NCBI RefSeq assembly: GCF_000299035.1
Contig: NZ_JH921517.1
Span: 299,317 to 363,316, forward strand
Reading direction: 5' to 3'
Length of the DNA stretch: 64,000 bases
Source of the DNA: Bacillus bingmayongensis
GTDB lineage: Bacteria > Bacillota > Bacilli > Bacillales > Bacillaceae_G
Shown: positions 1-10,423 of the stretch, in pieces
Numbering within the stretch: position 1 is the first letter of the stretch
Layout: every line of letters starts with the position of its first letter
Program-made: the position numbers and the translations under genes
Notes under the pieces: generated by a model
The model's input: the letters and a program-made list of their open reading frames with translations, nothing else
Told to the model about the DNA's origin: nothing
Databases searched by the model: none

Positions 1-236
1 TCAATAATTGTACTGAAGTAGGGTAAATTGATAAAAGGAAGCATGACACCGATTGTGAAAGTCTTACCCTTTATTAAATGTACTGCATTTATATTTTTTG
101 CATAATTTAATTCTTCAATAGCGTCTAAAACACGTTTTCGCTTTTCATCGCTCACATATGGATGATCGTTTAATACGCGTGAAACTGTCGTTATCGATAC
201 TCCCGCAGTTTTCGCAATTTGTTTTATATTTGCCAT
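1..236 (-). CDS. LacI-family transcriptional regulator, N-terminal part (cut by window edge)
   Basis: The reverse strand from 236 reads MANIKQIAKTAGVSITTVSR, the DNA-binding helix-turn-helix of the LacI/PurR family, then the hinge and the start of the sugar-binding domain (FTIGVMLPFINLPYF). An AGAGGTG ribosome site sits just before the ATG. Only about 78 residues are present because the gene runs off the left edge. The family represses sugar-use genes and is released by a ligand; the ligand cannot be told from this fragment. Confidence 0.9.
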   Translation of the reverse strand, partial: MANIKQIAKTAGVSITTVSRVLNDHPYVSDEKRKRVLDAIEELNYAKNINAVHLIKGKTFTIGVMLPFINLPYFSTII

Positions 237-341
237 ATGTTTCACCTCTCACTTAATTATAAAGGGAAATGGGCAGGAATGGAAAATTACTTAAAAATGC
301 TTGACCTGAAAAGCTTTTCATAATCTATTTTATAAACAAAG

Positions 342-400
342 CTTTTCACTATTCGCGTAACCTTACTTTAGGGCGTAAGAGTAGTGAAAAGTCTTTTTTT
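342..400 (+). terminator. Hairpin with T-run (terminator or attenuator)
   Basis: CTTTTCACTA (342-351) pairs perfectly with TAGTGAAAAG (382-391); a smaller CTTAC/GTAAG hairpin lies in the loop and seven T follow. No plus-strand gene ends upstream, so it may be an attenuator in the leader of the lipoprotein gene. The rest of 237-539 shows no other gene. Confidence 0.5.
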
Positions 401-539
401 GTCTGAAAAGATACTACATGTCAAAATGTGTGAGATAAACGAGGAAAGTTTTCAAAGGGAGAGTGGACAAGTGAAGCGAATATGAACAACATATTAACGC
501 TTTGTTCGTAGAGAGAGCGGTATGAAAGGCGGAAACAAA

Positions 540-1109
540 TTGAAAAAAAGAATCATTTGTTTCGTGTTTTCTAGTATTTTGCTTAGCTCATGTTCATTCC
601 AACAAACGACGAAAGAAGAAAAACAATTTGTGGGAAATGCGGATGGAGCTGTGGATCGTGTATCTGGTCCTGTTTCGTTAAAGAATGCAAAAAAATATTT
701 TCCGGAATCATTTAAAGCTCCGACGTATTTACCGTACGATGTTATAGGTGATGTAAAGGGAGAAGTAAGAACAATTGGGAAGAAGAACGCTGTCTTGACG
801 ATAAAATATAAACAACAAGAAAAAGGAAGAAAAGATTATGTAGAATTAACAGTTGCTAATTTTTCCTATAGTTTTCCTTATATTGTGGAACAAAATCGAT
901 TTCATGAAAAAATGAAATTGGATAATGGTTCAGCTGCCTATTTTAAAAATAGGGATGAGTTTGAACAGGGAGAAGAATTTGCGACGCTCATATGGAAAGA
1001 GAAAGGATTAGAGTATCAATTGTTGTACCGTAATGTAGAATCAAGAAATGAAGAAGTAGTAAAACAAAACTTATTGTATATTGCGAACAACATGGAAGAA
1101 AAGAACTAG
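540..1109 (+). CDS. Putative lipoprotein of unknown function
   Basis: An exported lipoprotein of about 189 residues: a Lys-rich start, a hydrophobic stretch and a lipobox LSSC with the acylated Cys at residue 18, then a hydrophilic domain with no family I recognise. I prefer the TTG start at 540 because AAGGCGG lies 7 bases before it; the in-frame ATG at 522 is the alternative and adds six residues. It stands alone between a LacI-type regulator and the convergent rhodanese gene. Confidence 0.75.
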   Translation: MKKRIICFVFSSILLSSCSFQQTTKEEKQFVGNADGAVDRVSGPVSLKNAKKYFPESFKAPTYLPYDVIGDVKGEVRTIGKKNAVLTIKYKQQEKGRKDYVELTVANFSYSFPYIVEQNRFHEKMKLDNGSAAYFKNRDEFEQGEEFATLIWKEKGLEYQLLYRNVESRNEEVVKQNLLYIANNMEEKN

Positions 1110-1134
1110 CTGATGAGTCACGCTAGTTCTTTAA
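1101..1134 (+). terminator. Terminator between convergent genes
   Basis: AAGAACTAGC (1101-1110) and GCTAGTTCTT (1122-1131) form a perfect 10-bp stem overlapping the lipoprotein stop codon. It may serve both strands. Confidence 0.65.
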
Positions 1135-1138
1135 AATA

Positions 1139-1522
1139 TTATTTCTTTTTAATTTTGCCTGTCCAAGATTTAAATCCACCTTGTAGTTGGTAGAAATCTT
1201 TGTAACCTTGTTTTTTTAGATATTGAGCTGCACGTCCTGTACGGAATCCACTTTGGCAGTATAAATAGACAGGTTGGTCTTTACGTAGCTCTTTGTAACG
1301 CATACGGATTTGTGATAATGGAATGTTACGAGCACCTAAAATATGACCAGCGTTAAATTCATCTGCTTCACGAATATCGATAAGCTGTGCTTTACGGTAG
1401 CCAGCGCGAAATTCTTCTTCTGAAAGTGTTTTAATTAATCTTTTCTGATAGAAAAACATCCATACAGAGTAGCCGATGAATGCTAGAACTACGGCTAGTA
1501 TAATAATTAAATTTGTTGACAC
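1139..1522 (-). CDS. yqhL: Rhodanese-domain protein, membrane-anchored (YqhL-like)
   Basis: A single-domain rhodanese of 127 residues. Residues 4-24 form one N-terminal membrane segment; the active-site loop is CQSGFRTG with the sulfur-carrying Cys at 89, and LIDIREADEF is the conserved first motif. The domain would face the cytoplasm or the membrane surface and move sulfane sulfur; the physiological acceptor is not known. The start is GTG at 1522 with GGGAG about 11 bases upstream. It precedes lipM divergently, as yqhL does in B. subtilis. Confidence 0.9.
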   Translation of the reverse strand: MSTNLIIILAVVLAFIGYSVWMFFYQKRLIKTLSEEEFRAGYRKAQLIDIREADEFNAGHILGARNIPLSQIRMRYKELRKDQPVYLYCQSGFRTGRAAQYLKKQGYKDFYQLQGGFKSWTGKIKKK

Positions 1523-1692
1523 GATTCTATCGCTCCCTTTTTTCTTATCCTACTTTCAATATTATAATGCCCATATGTATTTATGCAACAGGTTCGTTCG
1601 GTGAGAAGAAGAAATTTCGTATTCTTTCACAAATTTTGTCGAATTTGTTAGACTAGAGATTGTGAAAAATAATTGGTTATATGAGGTGCAGG

Positions 1693-2529
1693 ATGGGAAA
1701 AGAAAAATGGTGTTATATTAACTCTGGTCAATGTTCACCGGCATTTAATATGGCGTTAGATGAATGTTTGTTAAATTGGCAAAGCGAAAAGAAAATGCCA
1801 CCAACAATTCGTTTTTATGAATGGGAAGTGCCAACATTAACAGTGGGGTATTTTCAGCGTGTAGAAAAAGATATCAATATGGATGTAGTAAATGAGAAGA
1901 AATATGGATTTGTTCGCCGTCAAACAGGTGGTAGAGGCGTATTGCACGATAAGGAATTAACGTACAGTGTTATTGTCTCTGAAGATCATCCGAATATGCC
2001 TAAAACAGTTACAGAAGCGTATCGCGTAATTTCGCAAGGGTTATTGGAAGGTTTTAAGGCACTAGGATTAGAAGCGTACTATGCGGTTCCAAAAACAGAA
2101 GCGGATCGTGAGAACTTAAAAAATCCACGTTCAGGTGTATGCTTTGATGCACCATCTTGGTATGAAATTGTTGTAGAAGGTAGAAAAATTGCTGGGAGCG
2201 CTCAAACGCGTCAAAAAGGTGTTATTCTGCAGCATGGATCCATTCCATTAGAAATCGACTTAGATGAACTGTATGATTTATTCTTATTTCCAAATGAACG
2301 TGTGAAAGAACGTATGAAGAGTATGTTTTCTTCTAAAGCGGTCGCAATTAATGAATTAACAGACCGTACATTTACAATTGAACAGTTGATTGAAGCGTTC
2401 CAAGTTGGATTTGAAAAAGGTTTAGATGTGGAGTTAGTTCCGTATAAACTAACAGAAGAACAGCTCCAGGAAGTGCAAACATTAGCGAAAGAAAAGTATG
2501 AAAGTACTGAATGGAATTATAAAAAATAA
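1693..2529 (+). CDS. lipM: Octanoyl-[GcvH]:protein N-octanoyltransferase LipM
   Basis: Starts lipoate synthesis by moving octanoyl from acyl carrier protein onto the glycine cleavage H protein. From the ATG at 1693 it is 278 residues, the usual family length; AGGTG lies a few bases upstream, and the longer in-frame start at 1681 would add only MRCR. Visible motifs are [12 protein letters not shown] (residues 75-86), the catalytic Cys150 in [12 protein letters not shown] and the Lys of GRKIAGSAQ. Lipoate made this way serves the branched-chain keto acid dehydrogenase encoded at the right end of this window. Confidence 0.96.
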   Translation: MGKEKWCYINSGQCSPAFNMALDECLLNWQSEKKMPPTIRFYEWEVPTLTVGYFQRVEKDINMDVVNEKKYGFVRRQTGGRGVLHDKELTYSVIVSEDHPNMPKTVTEAYRVISQGLLEGFKALGLEAYYAVPKTEADRENLKNPRSGVCFDAPSWYEIVVEGRKIAGSAQTRQKGVILQHGSIPLEIDLDELYDLFLFPNERVKERMKSMFSSKAVAINELTDRTFTIEQLIEAFQVGFEKGLDVELVPYKLTEEQLQEVQTLAKEKYESTEWNYKK

Positions 2530-2560
2530 GGAGATGGCATTTGCCATCTCCTTATTTTTA
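2525..2560 (+). terminator. Bidirectional terminator after lipM
   Basis: GGAGATGGCA and TGCCATCTCC form a perfect stem with a 2-base loop, extended by AT pairs, with A- and T-rich flanks. It can end both lipM and the convergent gene at 2558-3406. Confidence 0.85.
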
Positions 2561-3406
2561 TAGTAAATTTAGTACTTTTTCTACTTTAATTCCTTTTTCT
2601 TGTAAGGAACGAAGGCGATTTACAACATCCATAATTTCTTTATCAAAAGTAACGCTAATACCTTGGCTTTGTAATTCTTCTTTTAAATTTTCAATAGAAT
2701 CATCTATATCGATGCCAAGCTCGTAATCCTGACATACTTCAATTGTCTTTTTCACAAGCTTCACATAATTTTCTTGTAGTTTAGAATTTGCTTCAGCTGG
2801 AGCCGCTTGTTTTGGTTTGGTAGGCATAGCCGTAACCGTTTCTTGCTTTGCAACTGGAGTGGGTACTTCTTTTTTTACAGGTGCTGGAGTAGGTGCTGCT
2901 ACAACTGTCTCTGAACGCACCGGCTTTGGTGCTGGTGCCGGAGTAGGCTTAGGGGTTACAACAACAGGTTCTTCAACACGTGTAACGGGTTTTGGAGCCG
3001 CTGTGACTACTTTAGGTGCCTTTTCTACCACTACTTCTTTTTTTGGAGCAGTTTCTACAGGTGTTACTTCCTGTTCAGCAGCTTCTTTATTTTCTTTACT
3101 CCACATAACGCGTTCGATTTGCAATGAAACATTGTTTTTGTTCATTGCTGTTAATGTAACTTTACCAACTTCGGCATTGCCAGTGAAATCGACAATTTTA
3201 TAAATCACACTTTTGTTCCAATCTACGTTTCCGCTCAAAAATAATTCTTCGTTACATTTCGGCGTTAAGCCCTCGATTTTAATTTCTGCATTTACACCGT
3301 TCTCACTATATACCATAATTAGCGAAGCATTTACATCTTCGTCTGCTAACATTAGTTCACGTACCATTTTGCCGGTGCGTACTTGCGTTTTCTTCTTAAG
3401 TGACAT
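2558..3406 (-). CDS. Hypothetical protein with Pro/Ala/Val-rich central linker
   Basis: About 282 residues in three parts: an N-terminal globular domain of about 105 residues, a long low-complexity linker (about 115-215) rich in Pro, Ala, Val, Lys and Thr, and a C-terminal alpha-helical domain ending in RSLQEKGIKVEKVLNLL. No signal peptide or membrane segment is seen. I place the start at ATG 3406, 7 bases after GAGGGG, not at the adjacent TTG 3409. I do not recognise the family. It sits where B. subtilis has yqhO (a patatin-like gene) but is unrelated to it. The linker suggests a flexible tether between two domains. Confidence 0.75.
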   Translation of the reverse strand: MSLKKKTQVRTGKMVRELMLADEDVNASLIMVYSENGVNAEIKIEGLTPKCNEELFLSGNVDWNKSVIYKIVDFTGNAEVGKVTLTAMNKNNVSLQIERVMWSKENKEAAEQEVTPVETAPKKEVVVEKAPKVVTAAPKPVTRVEEPVVVTPKPTPAPAPKPVRSETVVAAPTPAPVKKEVPTPVAKQETVTAMPTKPKQAAPAEANSKLQENYVKLVKKTIEVCQDYELGIDIDDSIENLKEELQSQGISVTFDKEIMDVVNRLRSLQEKGIKVEKVLNLL

Positions 3407-3559
3407 CAAATTTCCCCTCTCAAAAATTCAGTAATAATAAAAAAATCGTATAACGAAAAATAATTGCTCACGAAGAAATATGATACCGATAATAAAAGCA
3501 TTACGTCAACAATTAACTTTAATTATTTTGCATTTTTCTTATTTTCTTTATGAAATTTT

Positions 3560-3664
3560 TCAATTTGTAAAATTAGACAGAAGAAAAACAGCCTTTTGAA
3601 AGGCTGTTAAAAGTTTGCGTTTTTTATTATTGAGCTCTACCATATCTTGCGCTTTCATCCTCAT
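3560..3664 (-). pseudogene. Stub of a PadR-partner membrane protein (34 codons)
   Basis: Overlapping the PadR stop codon (TGATG), an ORF of 34 residues begins MRMKAQDMVELNNKKRKLLT. This resembles the start of the DUF1129/DUF1048-type membrane proteins often found directly after PadR genes. After about 20 residues the sequence runs into a hairpin terminator and a stop. The best reading is a partner gene truncated by deletion, leaving its start. A real 34-residue protein is less likely. The family link rests on memory of such N-termini. Confidence 0.5.
3577..3608 (-). terminator. Terminator of the PadR unit
   Basis: AACAGCCTTT and AAAGGCTGTT pair on the reverse strand and are followed by TTTTTCTTCT. 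The hairpin lies inside the partner-gene stub, in line with that gene being broken. Confidence 0.75.
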
Positions 3665-3981
3665 CACTCTCCCTGTAATAAATTATTTACTGTCGTTGAA
3701 ACCATCCCCCAGTTTTCTTTGAATTCTTCTAGCTGTTCAAACCCTTTATCCGTTACGTGATAATATTTTCGCTTTGGTCCAAGGCTTGAAGCTTTTAATG
3801 TACCAGCAATCAGTTTTTCTTTTTGCATTCGTAGTAAAAGGGGATATATGCTGCCTTCACTTACAAATGTAAAGCCATGTTTATTTAATTTCGTACTTAG
3901 CTCATATCCATACACTTCTTCTTGGGAAATGATGTATAAGATGCATCCTTCGAGTACACCCTTTAGCATTTGACTATGCAT
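3664..3981 (-). CDS. PadR-family transcriptional regulator
   Basis: A 105-residue winged-helix protein: GCILYIISQEEVYGYELSTKL is the PadR recognition region, EGSIYPLLLRMQKEKLI the recognition helix and KRKYYHVTDKGFEQL the wing. Members of this size repress their own operon and respond to small molecules or cell-envelope stress. A 23-bp palindrome overlapping the promoter just upstream (4043-4065), with a second copy at 3998-4020, is the likely autoregulatory operator. The normal downstream partner appears truncated, so the regulon may now lie elsewhere. Confidence 0.9.
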   Translation of the reverse strand: MHSQMLKGVLEGCILYIISQEEVYGYELSTKLNKHGFTFVSEGSIYPLLLRMQKEKLIAGTLKASSLGPKRKYYHVTDKGFEQLEEFKENWGMVSTTVNNLLQGE

Positions 3982-3997
3982 TCATTCACCACTTTCT

Positions 3998-4065
3998 AGT
4001 AACTTGTTGTGCAAGGTAGTTGTTGTTTGAATTATAACATTCAGTAACTTGCTACGCAAGTTACT
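3998..4065 (-). promoter_or_regulatory. PadR promoter with two palindromic operators
   Basis: Reverse-strand promoter: TTGCGT (4054-4059), 17-bp spacer, TATAAT (4031-4036). A perfect palindrome AGTAACTTGC-TAC-GCAAGTTACT (4043-4065) covers the -35, and a related imperfect copy (3998-4020) lies downstream of the -10. This layout fits autorepression by PadR. Confidence 0.75.
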
Positions 4066-4133
4066 AAGGTGGAAAACTTTAAACAGCGTTGTTAGTGTGC
4101 GTTTGCGCATACTAAAATGAAGGAGGTAATCGT

Positions 4134-5733
<1,600 letters not shown>

Positions 5734-5766
5734 AGGGAACGAGATGCGTTTCCTTTTTTGTTTGTA

Positions 5767-5815
5767 AAAAAGAAAGACCGCATTTCCTAAAAGGAAGCGC
5801 GGTCTTTCTTTTTAT
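5767..5815 (+). terminator. Bidirectional terminator between mntR and yqhP
   Basis: AAAGACCGCA and the later GCGGTCTTTC form a long, nearly perfect stem with T- and A-runs on both sides. It overlaps the last codons of the convergent yqhP. Confidence 0.85.
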
Positions 5816-6188
5816 TTTTTTTACCTTCAATCACGGTTAAATGAGACTGTTTTCGTTTCTTTTTTAACAATGATGAATTGCCTTTTTTAACTTTGTCATC
5901 GGAAGCATTTCGTTTTAATAAAGAATTGCTTAGGGGTGCTACATTTTGTTTTCCGTATTTTCGGTTCGATTGTTTCGCAGCACGCTTATAAGAGTTTTGC
6001 GAATTGGCTGAACCGCTGGAGCTTGTAAACATTTTATATAACAAATAAAACACACCAACAACAAGTAACATAATGACAATGTTTTTTACCATACCATATG
6101 GATCTGTAATTGCAAATGATACGAGACCAAATATTGCTAACCCAATAATAAGCACGAATAAAGCGAACGTAAACGAACGACCGTTCAT
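5787..6188 (-). CDS. yqhP: YqhP-like membrane protein of unknown function
   Basis: A protein of 133 residues from ATG 6188; GGAGGTG ends 6 bases before it, and the in-frame GTG at 6197 lies within that ribosome site and is rejected. Two membrane segments (about residues 6-28 and 36-56) are followed by a strongly basic, low-complexity tail that may bind nucleic acid or lipid headgroups. Position and topology match B. subtilis yqhP, whose function is unknown. Confidence 0.75.
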   Translation of the reverse strand: MNGRSFTFALFVLIIGLAIFGLVSFAITDPYGMVKNIVIMLLVVGVFYLLYKMFTSSSGSANSQNSYKRAAKQSNRKYGKQNVAPLSNSLLKRNASDDKVKKGNSSLLKKKRKQSHLTVIEGKKNKKKDRASF

Positions 6189-6266
6189 AGGGAACACCTC
6201 CTAAATAACATATATTAAAATTAGTATATTAGCGACAAGGGAAGGAGTTGAGTACCATTTTAAAAA

Positions 6267-7190
6267 TTATTGTTGTTTTTCTTCTAAACGTAATAATTCT
6301 TCAAAGGATGCAATCGCAACTTCAACTTGATCATCTTCTGGTTCTTTTGTTGTTAATAGCTGAAGCCATAACCCTGGGTACCCTAAGGCGCGTAAGATCG
6401 GAATATCTCGTAATCGATTTGTAAATTGTAAGACTTCAAAAGAAATACCTAGAACAACTGGGATTAATAAAATTCGATTTACCACTCTGACCCAAAGAGG
6501 ATCAGTTGGAACAAGAAAGTAGACAAACATTCCGATAATGACTGTAAATATAATAAAACTACTACCGCAACGATAATGGAGACGAGTTTGTTTTTGTACA
6601 TTTGCTACTGTCAGCGGAAGATTGTTTTCGTAAGCGTTGATGACCTTATGTTCCGCACCGTGATATTGAAACACACGCTTAATGAGCGGAGTTAGCGACA
6701 CAATATATATATAGCTCAGTAATAGGATGAGCTTAATGATGCTTTCGACAATAATTTGCCCGGTATGAGATGGGAAAATTGGTCGTGTCAATTCCGCTAA
6801 AAGTGCGGGAACTGCTGTGAAAATAATTTTGCCAAATATGAACGATAAGACTCCGACTGCGGCTACTCCTAATATCATTGTTAGCTTTGATTGTTCTTCT
6901 TTTTTGTTTGCAAGCTGTTCATCGTCTTTAGGATGAACATCAAATCGCTCCGAAGCAAAGTTTAAATGCTTTGCTCCATTAGCACTTGCATCAACGATAG
7001 CGGCGATACCACGTAGAAATGGAACTTTCTTTAGCGCAGATAATACTGTATTGCGCACGCGTGGTAATCGATAAAATTCGATTGATTTATCTTTACGACG
7101 AACCGCTGTAACAGTATATTCTCTACCACCAAACATAACTCCTTCTATGACCGCTTGCCCACCGTATATTTGTTTTGTCTCCTCTGCCAT
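6267..7190 (-). CDS. yqhQ: DUF1385 membrane protein YqhQ
   Basis: About 307 residues. The conserved start YGGQAVIEGVMFGG comes about 10 residues after ATG 7190, so I reject the longer in-frame start at 7247. Central hydrophobic segments (LTMILGVAAVGVLSFIFGKI, IIKLILLLSYIYIVSLTPL) and FQYHGAEHKVINAYEN are typical of DUF1385. The family is conserved in Firmicutes; its function is unknown. Neighbours yqhP and yqhR are also membrane proteins. Confidence 0.9.
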   Translation of the reverse strand: MAEETKQIYGGQAVIEGVMFGGREYTVTAVRRKDKSIEFYRLPRVRNTVLSALKKVPFLRGIAAIVDASANGAKHLNFASERFDVHPKDDEQLANKKEEQSKLTMILGVAAVGVLSFIFGKIIFTAVPALLAELTRPIFPSHTGQIIVESIIKLILLLSYIYIVSLTPLIKRVFQYHGAEHKVINAYENNLPLTVANVQKQTRLHYRCGSSFIIFTVIIGMFVYFLVPTDPLWVRVVNRILLIPVVLGISFEVLQFTNRLRDIPILRALGYPGLWLQLLTTKEPEDDQVEVAIASFEELLRLEEKQQ

Positions 7191-7433
7191 GTTAACACCA
7201 ACCTGTATTTGTTTCTCTCTTATGTAGAAAAGAGGCAATTGCCACACTTGGTTCTGTCATTGTGAGATTTGACAATCACCGAGTTTCCTTTATTTTATCG
7301 ACAAACACAAGCTGCTGACAAGGAAAATTGTTACGGAGGCCAGACATTTCTTCTTCTTTTTATAGACAAATTTCGCATGATTTAAACATGCTTCAAAATA
7401 GTTTCGGACATACTAGTAAGCGGAGGTGTTGAT

Positions 7434-7898
7434 GTGAAGCAAGAACAATCAGGAATAAATAAATTTGTACAGATTGGTTTATTTGGTGGTTTTTTTTGGG
7501 GGAGTATATGGTATTTTCTTCATATTTTTTCATTTACGGAAGTTGGACCGAACTATTTGCTTTTACCATTTGCGCTTGGGAATTGGAAAGAAGGAGTTTG
7601 GGGAAATGTATTAGGCGTTGTCTGTGTAGGACTTCTTTCTGTTTTAGTGGCATTTCTCTATAAGGCCCTTTTCAAAAGATTCGAAGGGGTACTACCTGGG
7701 ATACTTTATGGTCTCTTTTGGTGGACTATTTTATTTTTCGGGCTTGGTTCTATTGCGCCTATTATTAAGAATGCACTTCATTTACCGAAAGAAACAATTG
7801 TCACAACGATATGTATTTTTATTTTATATGGTGTATTTATCACATATTCTGTTTCGTTTGAAGCGAATAATGTGAATCTGGGGGAAGGGAGAGAGTAG
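7434..7898 (+). CDS. yqhR: YqhR-like membrane protein
   Basis: A 154-residue integral membrane protein with about four helices (15-35, 62-82, 90-115, 122-142). The start is GTG 7434, five bases after GGAGGTG; the overlapping ATG at 7432 is out of frame and closes at once. It heads the yqhR-aroQ-pepQ-efp run, as in B. subtilis. Function unknown. Confidence 0.85.
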   Translation: MKQEQSGINKFVQIGLFGGFFWGSIWYFLHIFSFTEVGPNYLLLPFALGNWKEGVWGNVLGVVCVGLLSVLVAFLYKALFKRFEGVLPGILYGLFWWTILFFGLGSIAPIIKNALHLPKETIVTTICIFILYGVFITYSVSFEANNVNLGEGRE

Positions 7899-7971
7899 AC
7901 GAACTATTCAAACAAGTGGCTCCTGTGTTAAAATGTTGTATAGACATTTTTATATTAAGGAGTTTACAAGT

Positions 7972-8412
7972 ATGAAGAGATTACTCCTCGTTAACGGTCC
8001 TAATCTAAATCGCCTTGGCGTTCGAGAGGTGAATGTATATGGGAAAGGAACGCTAGCGACACTTGAAACAGAGATGAAGCAAGAAGCAGAGAAATTGGGA
8101 GCGGAGTTAGAATGTTTTCAATCGAATCATGAAGGTGCTCTTATCGACATCATTCATGAGGCTGATGACATATATGAAGGAATCATTCTAAATCCAGGGG
8201 CATTTACGCATTATAGCTATGCGATTCGAGATGCGATTGCGAGCATTTCGATTCCGGTGATTGAAGTACATATTTCCAACATTCATCAGCGTGAATCGTT
8301 TCGTCATGAATCTGTGACGGCAGCAGTCGCGACGGGACAAATTGTTGGATTTGGTTTTTATGGTTATAAGTTAGCGTTATTTGCATTATTGGAGAAACTT
8401 AGGGAGGCATAA
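7972..8412 (+). CDS. aroQ: Type II 3-dehydroquinate dehydratase
   Basis: Third step of the shikimate pathway: 3-dehydroquinate to 3-dehydroshikimate and water. The 146 residues start with LLLVNGPNLNRLG; ILNPGAFTHYSYAIRDA and VIEVHISNIHQRESFRH carry the substrate-binding Asn and the active-site His. AAGGAG lies 8 bases before ATG 7972, which is preferred over the upstream in-frame start. In B. subtilis this gene is yqhS. Confidence 0.96.
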   Translation: MKRLLLVNGPNLNRLGVREVNVYGKGTLATLETEMKQEAEKLGAELECFQSNHEGALIDIIHEADDIYEGIILNPGAFTHYSYAIRDAIASISIPVIEVHISNIHQRESFRHESVTAAVATGQIVGFGFYGYKLALFALLEKLREA

Positions 8413-8416
8413 ACTG

Positions 8417-9478
8417 ATGGAAAAGATCACGAAGTTAAGAAGTGCATTTGGTGAAGCTGGTATTGATGGTATTTTATTAACGAATGAATATAGTCGTAGA
8501 TATATGACAAACTTTACAGGGACAGCTGGTGTTGTACTTATTTCTAATGATCGTGCTCTATTTATCACAGATTTCCGCTATGTGGAGCAAGCTAGTAAGC
8601 AAGCTGTAGGTTATGAAATTGTTCAACATACAGGACCAATTCTTGATGAAGTTGCGAAACAAGTGAAAGAATTAGGAATTCAAAAGCTTGGGTTTGAGCA
8701 AGATACGCTTACATATAGCTCTTATACAGCACATAAAGAAGCCGTTGAAGCGGAATTTGTTCCAACTTCTGGGCTTGTAGAAAAGTTACGCTTGATTAAG
8801 ACGGATTCAGAGATTAAGATATTAAAGGAAGCTGCACAGATTGCAGATGCTGCCTTTGAACATATTCTATCATTCATTCGCCCAGGCGTATCTGAAATTG
8901 AAGTGTCAAATGAACTTGAATTTTTCATGAGAAAACAAGGAGCAACATCTTCTTCGTTTGATATTATCGTTGCTTCAGGACTTCGTTCAGCATTGCCGCA
9001 TGGTGTGGCATCTGAAAAAGTGATAGAAAAAGGAGATTTCGTAACATTAGACTTCGGTGCTTATTATAAAGGATATTGCTCTGATATTACACGTACGATT
9101 GCAGTTGGCGAACCATCTGATAAATTAAAAGAAATTTACAATGTCGTTTTAGAAGCGCAGCTTCGTGGTGTAAACGGCATTAAAGCTGGTTTAACTGGTC
9201 GTGAGGCTGATGCATTAACACGTGACTACATAACTGAAAAAGGATACGGTGAATATTTCGGGCATTCTACTGGTCATGGAGTGGGTCTTGAGATTCATGA
9301 GGCACCTGGTTTAGCGTTCCGCTCTGAAACGGTACTTGAGCCTGGTATGGCTGTGACAGTAGAACCGGGTATTTATATTCCGGGTGTTGGCGGTGTACGT
9401 ATTGAGGACGATATTATTATAACAAGTGAAGGTAATGAAGTAATCACGAAGTCTCCAAAAGAACTTATTATTTTGTAA
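8417..9478 (+). CDS. yqhT: M24-family Xaa-Pro aminopeptidase (YqhT)
   Basis: A pita-bread metallopeptidase of 353 residues that releases the first residue before proline. Metal ligands are visible: the two Asp in [18 protein letters not shown], His in [10 protein letters not shown], Glu in VTVEPGIY and Glu in GGVRIEDDI. The start is ATG 8417, nine bases after AGGGAGGC and four bases after the aroQ stop, so the two are translated from one message. Often named pepQ. Confidence 0.93.
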   Translation: MEKITKLRSAFGEAGIDGILLTNEYSRRYMTNFTGTAGVVLISNDRALFITDFRYVEQASKQAVGYEIVQHTGPILDEVAKQVKELGIQKLGFEQDTLTYSSYTAHKEAVEAEFVPTSGLVEKLRLIKTDSEIKILKEAAQIADAAFEHILSFIRPGVSEIEVSNELEFFMRKQGATSSSFDIIVASGLRSALPHGVASEKVIEKGDFVTLDFGAYYKGYCSDITRTIAVGEPSDKLKEIYNVVLEAQLRGVNGIKAGLTGREADALTRDYITEKGYGEYFGHSTGHGVGLEIHEAPGLAFRSETVLEPGMAVTVEPGIYIPGVGGVRIEDDIIITSEGNEVITKSPKELIIL

Positions 9479-9498
9479 TACACAGGAGGATTTTTTGC

Positions 9499-10056
9499 AT
9501 GATTTCAGTAAACGATTTTCGTACAGGTTTAACAATTGCGGTGGACAACGGCCTTTGGCAAGTTATAGATTTCCAACACGTAAAGCCAGGTAAAGGTGCT
9601 GCGTTCGTTCGCTCTAAATTACGTAACCTTCGTACAGGTGCTATTCAAGAAAAAACATTCCGTGCTGGTGAAAAAGTAGAAAAAGCACATATCGAAAACC
9701 GTCGTATGCAATATTTATACGCGAGCGGTGAGTCTCACGTATTCATGGATAATGGAACTTATGAGCAAATCGAACTTAGTGAAGCTCAGATCGAGTATGA
9801 ACTAAAATTCTTAAAAGAAAACATGGAAGTAGCTATTATGACATACCAAGGTGAGGTACTTGGTGTTGAGCTTCCAAATACTGTTGAGTTAAAAGTTGTT
9901 GAAACAGAACCAGGTATTAAAGGTGATACAGCTTCTAACGTAACAAAACCAGCTACATTAGAAACTGGCCTTGTTGTACAAGTACCAATCTTCATTAACG
10001 AAGGTGAAATGCTTATCATCAATACAGGTGAAGGTAAATACGTTTCTCGTGCGTAG
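9499..10056 (+). CDS. efp: Translation elongation factor P
   Basis: EF-P relieves ribosome stalling at polyproline stretches. The 185 residues have three beta-barrel domains. Lys32 in [10 protein letters not shown] is the residue modified at the tip of domain I (5-aminopentanol in B. subtilis). AGGAGG lies 10 bases before the ATG. It is the last gene of the yqhR-aroQ-yqhT-efp unit and is followed by a strong terminator. Confidence 0.98.
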   Translation: MISVNDFRTGLTIAVDNGLWQVIDFQHVKPGKGAAFVRSKLRNLRTGAIQEKTFRAGEKVEKAHIENRRMQYLYASGESHVFMDNGTYEQIELSEAQIEYELKFLKENMEVAIMTYQGEVLGVELPNTVELKVVETEPGIKGDTASNVTKPATLETGLVVQVPIFINEGEMLIINTGEGKYVSRA

Positions 10057-10059
10057 TTT

Positions 10060-10093
10060 AAAAAGCACTCGTGATCATCACGAGTGCTTTTTT
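10060..10093 (+). terminator. Bidirectional terminator after efp
   Basis: AAAAGCACTCGTGAT and ATCACGAGTGCTTTT pair perfectly, with a T-run on the plus strand and A-run before it. It serves efp and the convergent gene at 10092. Confidence 0.9.
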
Positions 10094-10412
10094 ATGTGAA
10101 ATACGGTAGATAATAAATAATAGTTATAATAAGGCTAATGCCCACAAGAGACAGGGTACTTGTTATGTATGGATTTAATGTGATTTGAAATGGTTTTATT
10201 TCTCCCGTTTCAACACTCGTTAAGCCTTTGTATACAGCGTGATCCATATTGGCATTACGAGATATGTTCATGATAATTAACCATATAACCGCAAATATAG
10301 CTAAACTTCCTAGAAAAAAGGCCTCCATAAATGACCAACCGACCATTTTTGAAAACAGGTAGATTCCAACTACTTCTAATGTGATTGTAATAATAAATTT
10401 AATTGCTTTCAC
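10092..10412 (-). CDS. Small hypothetical membrane protein
   Basis: A protein of 106 residues with three predicted membrane helices (about 4-24, 29-50, 84-103) and a short hydrophilic middle. The start is GTG 10412, seven bases after AGGAGG. It is followed by the efp bidirectional terminator and preceded by a GNAT acetyltransferase gene 11 bp away, so the two form an operon. I do not recognise the family. Confidence 0.75.
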   Translation of the reverse strand: MKAIKFIITITLEVVGIYLFSKMVGWSFMEAFFLGSLAIFAVIWLIIMNISRNANMDHAVYKGLTSVETGEIKPFQITLNPYITSTLSLVGISLIITIIYYLPYFT

Positions 10413-10423
10413 TGCAAAACCTC

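Noticed and set aside
2817-3203. 128-codon plus-strand ORF opposite the Pro/Ala-rich gene
   Set aside because: Gly/Val/Thr-rich mirror of the Pro/Ala linker on the other strand; the reverse-strand gene has the better start and length.
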